NCBI GenBank assembly: GCA_020635285.1
Contig: JACKAB010000010.1
Location: forward strand, 1-64,000
Source: Ignavibacteriales bacterium
Lineage (GTDB): Bacteria > Bacteroidota > Ignavibacteria > Ignavibacteriales > Melioribacteraceae
Length of the DNA: 64,000 nucleotides
Direction of reading: 5' to 3'
The position numbers and the translations under genes are program-made. Below the pieces are notes generated by a model, which saw only the letters and a program-made list of their open reading frames with translations, was not told where the DNA came from and did not search any database. Each line of letters starts with the position of its first letter. Within the stretch, counting starts at the first letter, position 1. Below, in pieces: positions 59,713 through 64,000 of this stretch.

Positions 59713-60165
59713 TCAGTTTATCATTAATCTTCTAATATAATTTATTTGTCCCAAATGATAACTAAGGTGAGTTGCTAAATGAATAACAAAGAGACCAATT
59801 TTAACTTCCCCAAGAGACATTTTTCCATCATAAACTTCATCAAATTTAGCTTCATCAAGATTTGAAAGGGTTGATAAAACAACTGTTTTTGCTTCATCTA
59901 TATTTTTAAGTAATTCTTCCTTGGGTACATTTCTTAGTGAAAATTCTTTTTCTCTCTCTCTTATATAATTTGATCCTCCCAAAACATGACCAATAAAATG
60001 CTTAAGATTTCCACAAAGATGGAGCGCTAAATTACCTGCTGAATTTTTCACATCACCAGCGGTAAACCAAAGATCATCTTCTTTATCAAATAGAGTAATT
60101 TCAGATTTTAATTTTTCAATATCCCTCTCAAAAATTTTTATAAAGGATTCTTTTAACATTTTCAA
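59713..60165 (-). CDS. DinB-like four-helix protein (DUF1572)
   Basis: A 150-residue protein of the DinB/YfiT superfamily. Metal-type histidines occur in LALHLCGNLKHFIGHVLGG and in the C-terminal VIHLATHLSYHLGQINYIRR, the usual positions. Members are linked to thiol chemistry (bacillithiol or mycothiol transfer) in other bacteria; the function here is unknown. It shares a transcription unit with MOSC and the esterase. Confidence 0.82.
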   Translation of the reverse strand: MKMLKESFIKIFERDIEKLKSEITLFDKEDDLWFTAGDVKNSAGNLALHLCGNLKHFIGHVLGGSNYIREREKEFSLRNVPKEELLKNIDEAKTVVLSTLSNLDEAKFDEVYDGKMSLGEVKIGLFVIHLATHLSYHLGQINYIRRLMIN

Positions 60166-60217
60166 TTTCCTTCTATTTCATTTAAAAATAATTGAAGCTA
60201 AATGTGATGAAATATTT

Positions 60218-60676
60218 TTAAATCTCTCCCTCATACCTTAACCATTCTTGTGTTCGGTGGAAAAACAAAACATATCCACGGACTTGAAGTTTTCCGTTTT
60301 CAACCCAAAGTTTGCAATCATAAATTTTTCCTTTTTTAGGGTCTAGTATCTCGCCGTCTTCCCAAGTGTTATCATCTTGATGTTCTAAATCAGTAATGAT
60401 TGTCATTCCTAATATTTTCTTATCTTTTCTTGAATCATCCTCATCACATTTATCACAAATTGGATTAGGGTCTTCGCCTGGTTTTCTGAATAATTTTACA
60501 ACATCACCGTATAGTTTATCACCTTTTAAATAAATTTTAACCACTGATTTGGGCTGACCGGTTTCATCATCAATCGTTTTCCACAAACCGGTTATTTCTT
60601 CATGTTGGGCATATAAATTAATGCTTAAAAATAGAGCAATTGCTAAAACTGATAATAGATTAAATAATTTGTTCAT
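60218..60676 (-). CDS. DUF2147 exported protein
   Basis: A signal peptide (about 1-23, ending in LYAQ) is followed by the DUF2147 pattern: ITGLWKTIDDETGQPKSVVK, then DGEILDPKKGKIYDCKLW and a final strand with RTQEWLRYE. A Cys-x2-Cys pair lies in PICDKCDED near 72. Function unknown; periplasmic. Confidence 0.85.
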   Translation of the reverse strand: MNKLFNLLSVLAIALFLSINLYAQHEEITGLWKTIDDETGQPKSVVKIYLKGDKLYGDVVKLFRKPGEDPNPICDKCDEDDSRKDKKILGMTIITDLEHQDDNTWEDGEILDPKKGKIYDCKLWVENGKLQVRGYVLFFHRTQEWLRYEGEI

Positions 60677-60915
60677 TTAATTCTCCATTTAGGTTTGATA
60701 TATAAAAATTAGCTGATTTTTTTTTACTATGCAATTTTTAATTTGTCAAATTTGGAAGGTTATATTGTATGGAATACGATTTGATAAAAACTTTAGGTAG
60801 TTTTCTATTTTTGTTGAGTCGTTTTACTACTATTTTATAATTGAAAGAATTTTATTTCTGAGCAAAAAAAAAAAGAAAATGAATTCGCTCTTTTTTGATA
60901 AATTTTAAGATTTTT
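60677..60915. other. intergenic gap with A+T runs
   Basis: These 239 bases contain no ORF I would support. A weak GAGC/GCTC stem around an A run near 60860-60893 may end the type IX cargo gene on the minus strand. Confidence 0.35.
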
Positions 60916-62004
60916 TTATTTCATTAAAATCATTTTTTTAGAAAGTGTCGCCTTCTCAGTCTTTAGTACATAAATATAAATGCCGCTATTTAGTTTACTC
61001 GCATCAAAATCTGCAGTATGTGTACCGGCTTCCATTCTTTGATTTATGAGCTCAGCAACCTTCTGACCAATTGTATTATACACTAAAAGTGAAACATTGT
61101 TTGCCTCAGTTAGTGAAAACTGAATTTTCGTTTTGGGATTAAAAGGATTGGGATAATTTTGTGAAAGATCAAATTTATTAGGAGTTTCTATTTTCACTTC
61201 AACTACATCTGAATATTCAAAGGCTCCATCTATATCAATTTGTTTTAATCTGTAATAATAACTTCCTGAAACAACAGAATTATCTTTGTAAGAATAAACT
61301 TTTGGCGAATTGCTATTTCCATGTCCTTCTACAAAACCAATTTTCTCCCAAGCTAACGTTCTGTTTCCATCTTCTGCTTTTTGTCTTTCTATTTCAAAAC
61401 CGTAATTATTAACTTCTGTTGCTGTTTCCCAATTTAACTCAACTTTATTTTCTTCTGTTAATGCAGAAAAAGTGGTTAGTTCAACAGGTAAAGCTGAGGT
61501 GGTTGTGAAATATCCTTGGGCAACACCAGCGATAGGATACGAGATAGTACCAGGATTGCTAGTTTCAGCTTCAAAAATAAAACTCTAAATAGTATTTACC
61601 CGCATCATTAACTATGGAATGATCTAAAATATTAATGCCTAAAAAAAATTTTTTATAGAATGGACCAAAAGCATTATATCCTACTAAATCAAGAGACACC
61701 TCATTCCAAGAAGCTGATGAACCTTCTTTATAAATTCTATAGAAAAATTTTACTGAATTTATTGTGGCACCATTTGTAGCTAAGGTCGCTTGACCACCAT
61801 TAAGCAGCCAAGTGTTTCCTATAACTTTTTCACCATAATTTGGAAGCGCTTGAATTCGAGCTAGTCTATCATAATTATCGATACCATTAACATTATGTAT
61901 AATGGATGCATCGTAGGGCAGAAGTAAGTTCAAAATATGCTTGAGCAAATGTACTTGAATAAAAAGACTAATACTATTAAAAGTGTAATTATTTTTTTTT
62001 TCAT
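60916..62004 (-). CDS. type IX secretion cargo with C-terminal sorting domain (frameshifted)
   Basis: The C-terminal frame (from 60916) ends in a type A sorting domain: DLSQNYPNPFNPKTKIQFSL, then YNTIGQKVAELI and GIYIYVLK, the tail that directs a protein through the T9SS. Before it lies a beta domain with WETATEVNNYGFEIERQ. A break near 61577 joins it to a second frame (61571-61948) with LPNYGEKVIGNTWLLNGGQ. Another near 61955 joins a signal-like MKKKIITLLIVLVFLF starting at 62004. The whole is about 360 residues. It is a secreted or surface-attached protein of unknown binding target. Confidence 0.7.
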
Positions 62005-62170
62005 AACTTCTCCAAATATTTAAAATATATTTTATACTTCAATTATCGGATATATTATATATTTGTTTAGAATAGTTTTAATATATTATCTTTTAAGCAT
62101 ACAGAGTGTCGGATTTAAAGATGCGGTTGTTTTTTAAGTTTAAATATCAAGAAAGTGTTGAATGAAATAA

Positions 62171-63407
62171 TTACTTTTTACTCAAATTGATAATTGTAAT
62201 TTCCGGAGTTGAATTATATCTAACCGGTGCGAGTGACATTCCCAATCCTCTGGTAACAATCATCAACATTTTGTTAAAATTAAATTCTCCTCGCATATAC
62301 GCAGTTTCAATAAGAGTTGGGGAAAGATTATAAAATGGAAAAAGAAAAGTTATTTGTCCGCCGTGTGTATGCCCGCATAAATAAAGATCATAATTCATTT
62401 CAGAAGCTTTTTCAATCATAAATTCTCTTGGCTGATGAGTCAGAAAAATTCTTATGTCGGCATTGCTCTTATTTATTGTTAGTGAATCTAAAACCTTTTC
62501 ACTTATAGTTTCAACATAAGTATTGGTTACAAAAGTTACTTCAATATTTGAACTATCAACACCTATTAATAACTTACCATTATCTATCATAGGTATGTTT
62601 ACTCTGCCTAAAGCTTCTGTAACTTCAGATAAACTTCTTTCATTGTCGCCTCTGTAAGCCCAATTATCATGATCGCCGACGCAAGTAAAGACTCCGTGTT
62701 TTGCCTTCACCTTGCTTAATTGATCTGCAGAAAATTCAATAAAGTTTGGTGTACTGGTAATCATATCACCAGCCATTAAAACTAAATCCGGTTTTGAAGA
62801 GTTTAGTTTATCAATAAAATTACCCAATCTTTTTTTCATTTGTGTATCTATCGGCTTGAATATCAGAAACAAATCCAATTTTGAATCCATTTAATACATC
62901 CGGCAGATTTTCTTTTTTTTAAAAGTTATTTCATTTATATCAACAGAATTATAATCATAGCTAATTCTAATAGGAACATAAATAACAGTTGCAATAAAAA
63001 TCATAAAAAATAAATTGCTTTTAATCTTTTATATTTCTCTTTGTTTTTATTATACGATGGAAGCAATATCAAATTTATTAATTCTATTAGAAGAAAAAAT
63101 AAAGTTGCTTGAACAATAATCATTGTTCCTATCCAAAATGGATAAAGGACAAAATAATCAAAGAAAGGATTTTCCGGGGGTGCAAAAAGTACCCAATTTT
63201 ATTGATGTAAACATATATCCAACCAATAATTGCAATAATAGGATAGAGATTAACAAGGGTAAGAATTATCCATTTACCAATTGTAATTTTCTGTTTAGAA
63301 AATTTTGGGAATAGTATTTTGTTTGAACCGAGAACTTTTTTTACAAAGTAAAACTCAAGGACAAATACAGAAATCAGTACAAGAATAATTTTAAGCGCGA
63401 ATGACAT
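62171..63407 (-). CDS. membrane metallophosphoesterase (frameshifted)
   Basis: The C-terminal frame (62171-62890) is a calcineurin-like domain with VLMAGDMITS, CVGDHDNW, FLTHQPRE and CGHTHGGQ. The upstream part supplies four membrane helices (from MSFALKIILVLISVFVLEFY to ATVIYVPIRISYDY) and the first metal motif, here GFVSDIQADRYTN. That motif has Gln where the usual motif is DxH. Breaks lie near 62880, 62930, 63010, 63060 and 63130. The total is about 412 residues. The substrate is unknown. Its ATG is at 63407, 4 bases after the stop of the DUF3667 gene. Confidence 0.72.
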
Positions 63408-63411
63408 AATA

Positions 63412-64000
63412 CTATAAAATCTTAAATGAATAAAAAACAATTAGAAATAGAATAAATCGGTAGAACATAAACAGAACAAGAAATACTAATAGTAAAAATA
63501 CTGTTTTAAAAAAACCGATATAATCTTAGAATTATTATAAACTCTTCTCACAGAAAAATAAAAGTAAGCCAGGAATGAAATAAACAAAATTGGAAGTATA
63601 TAAATATCTAAATTTTCTAACTCTAGATTAAACAAATATTTTTCTACCAAAGAATGAATAATAATCGCTGGAGTAATTATGAGTCCGAATAAAAGTAAAG
63701 TAAAGGAAATGGAATGAATTGAATGAATAAGATGTTCGTAAAAATATCTATTTCTAGTGATTAACATCAAAGCTAATGCAAAAAAAAGGAATGAATAGAA
63801 AAATTAAAGTTCTTGAATAATTATCTAATCGATTGTTAAATTTTGTTTCATATTGATCTTGCGTTAAATTTAGATCAAGATGAGCATTATCAGTTAAATT
63901 TTGAGCTAATGCTTTATATGGAGTATTATTTGTATGACCAAATAATGATGAACTAAAATACTTTCATTAAAAAAAAGAGGAAGTAATAAGCATTAATAAA
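63412..64000 (-). CDS. DUF3667-like membrane protein, C-terminal part (cut by window edge)
   Basis: Reading across breaks near 63510, 63785 and 63965 gives a polar segment (AQNLTDNAHLDLNLTQDQYE), then NRLDNYSRTLIFLFIPFF and NRYFYEHLIHSIHSISF. This matches the C-terminal half of DUF3667 proteins, which carry an N-terminal zinc ribbon not visible here. Four or more membrane helices follow, and the last, KTVFLLLVFLVLFMFYRF, ends at 63412. Function unknown. It is the first gene of a coupled pair with the metallophosphoesterase. Confidence 0.55.

Noticed and set aside
60860..60893. Terminator after the type IX cargo gene
   Set aside because: The stem is only about four base pairs around a long A-rich loop; too weak to call as a terminator.
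1..64000. CRISPR arrays, tRNA or rRNA genes, transposases, prophage genes
   Set aside because: I scanned intergenic regions by eye and saw no regularly spaced repeats, cloverleaf-like segments or phage/IS proteins; a covariance-model search was not possible here.

Overview
The window reads as a piece of chromosome from an uncultured member of the Ignavibacteria (Bacteroidota/Chlorobi lineage). This is inferred from the low G+C (by eye about 30%), a type IX secretion C-terminal sorting domain with a YPNPFNP motif, DUF5916-type outer-membrane proteins, many lipoproteins and AAAGGAG-type ribosome binding sites. I see no rRNA, tRNA, CRISPR array, prophage or insertion sequence. The accessory DNA consists of small palindromic (REP-like) repeats, one of which surrounds a dead GIY-YIG nuclease gene.

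Layout. 0-6.4 kb: tandem DUF5916 outer-membrane proteins, then an ECF sigma factor, a zinc-finger anti-sigma factor with HEAT-like repeats and an exported DUF4097 protein built from 18-residue repeats. 6.5-12.1 kb: a small membrane protein, a lipoprotein, a 5'-nucleotidase, then pncB, pncA and a polysaccharide deacetylase, all three broken by many one-base indels. 12.2-15.7 kb: nitrite ammonification genes nrfA and nrfH plus a NapH-like ferredoxin membrane protein. 15.8-22.4 kb: methyltransferase, DacB-type PBP4, hemerythrin, AbgT transporter, PdxH, EamA exporter and an Rrf2 regulator with three cysteines. 22.5-29.1 kb: corA with an SLC12-type cation-chloride transporter, then a three-gene envelope operon. 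29.3-35.9 kb: an OmpA protein, CmpX-like channel, small ORF and ECF sigma factor in one operon that mirrors the Pseudomonas sigX locus, then a second MscS channel, PEGA lipoprotein, another lipoprotein and an acyltransferase. 36-45.9 kb: gamma-glutamyltransferase, argF and an acetate module (DUF4212 and SSS symporter, DEDD exonuclease, cNMP/CBS/nucleotidyltransferase protein, acetyl-CoA synthetase). 46-54.5 kb: M1 and M28 peptidases, DUF2461, a large PAS/GAF histidine kinase, DoxX and DUF4126. 54.5-64 kb: REP/GIY-YIG island, serine hydrolase, SRPBCC protein, TrpB2, esterase, MOSC, DinB and DUF2147 proteins, a secreted type IX cargo, a membrane metallophosphoesterase and a DUF3667 protein.

How the genes fit together. 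The cell appears to be a heterotroph that uses acetate and peptides, can reduce nitrite to ammonia, and invests in envelope-stress sensing (two ECF sigma factors, two mechanosensitive channels, OmpA, many lipoproteins). The candidates I rate most interesting are the SigX/CmpX/OprF-like operon, the acetate module with its embedded nucleotide-signalling pair, and the REP/GIY-YIG unit.

Quality caveat. About nineteen genes carry single-base indels, nearly all in A/T homopolymers and concentrated in patches, above all 9.14-12.13 kb. I treat these as probable sequencing errors, give whole-gene coordinates across the breaks, and say in each entry where the reading frame changes.
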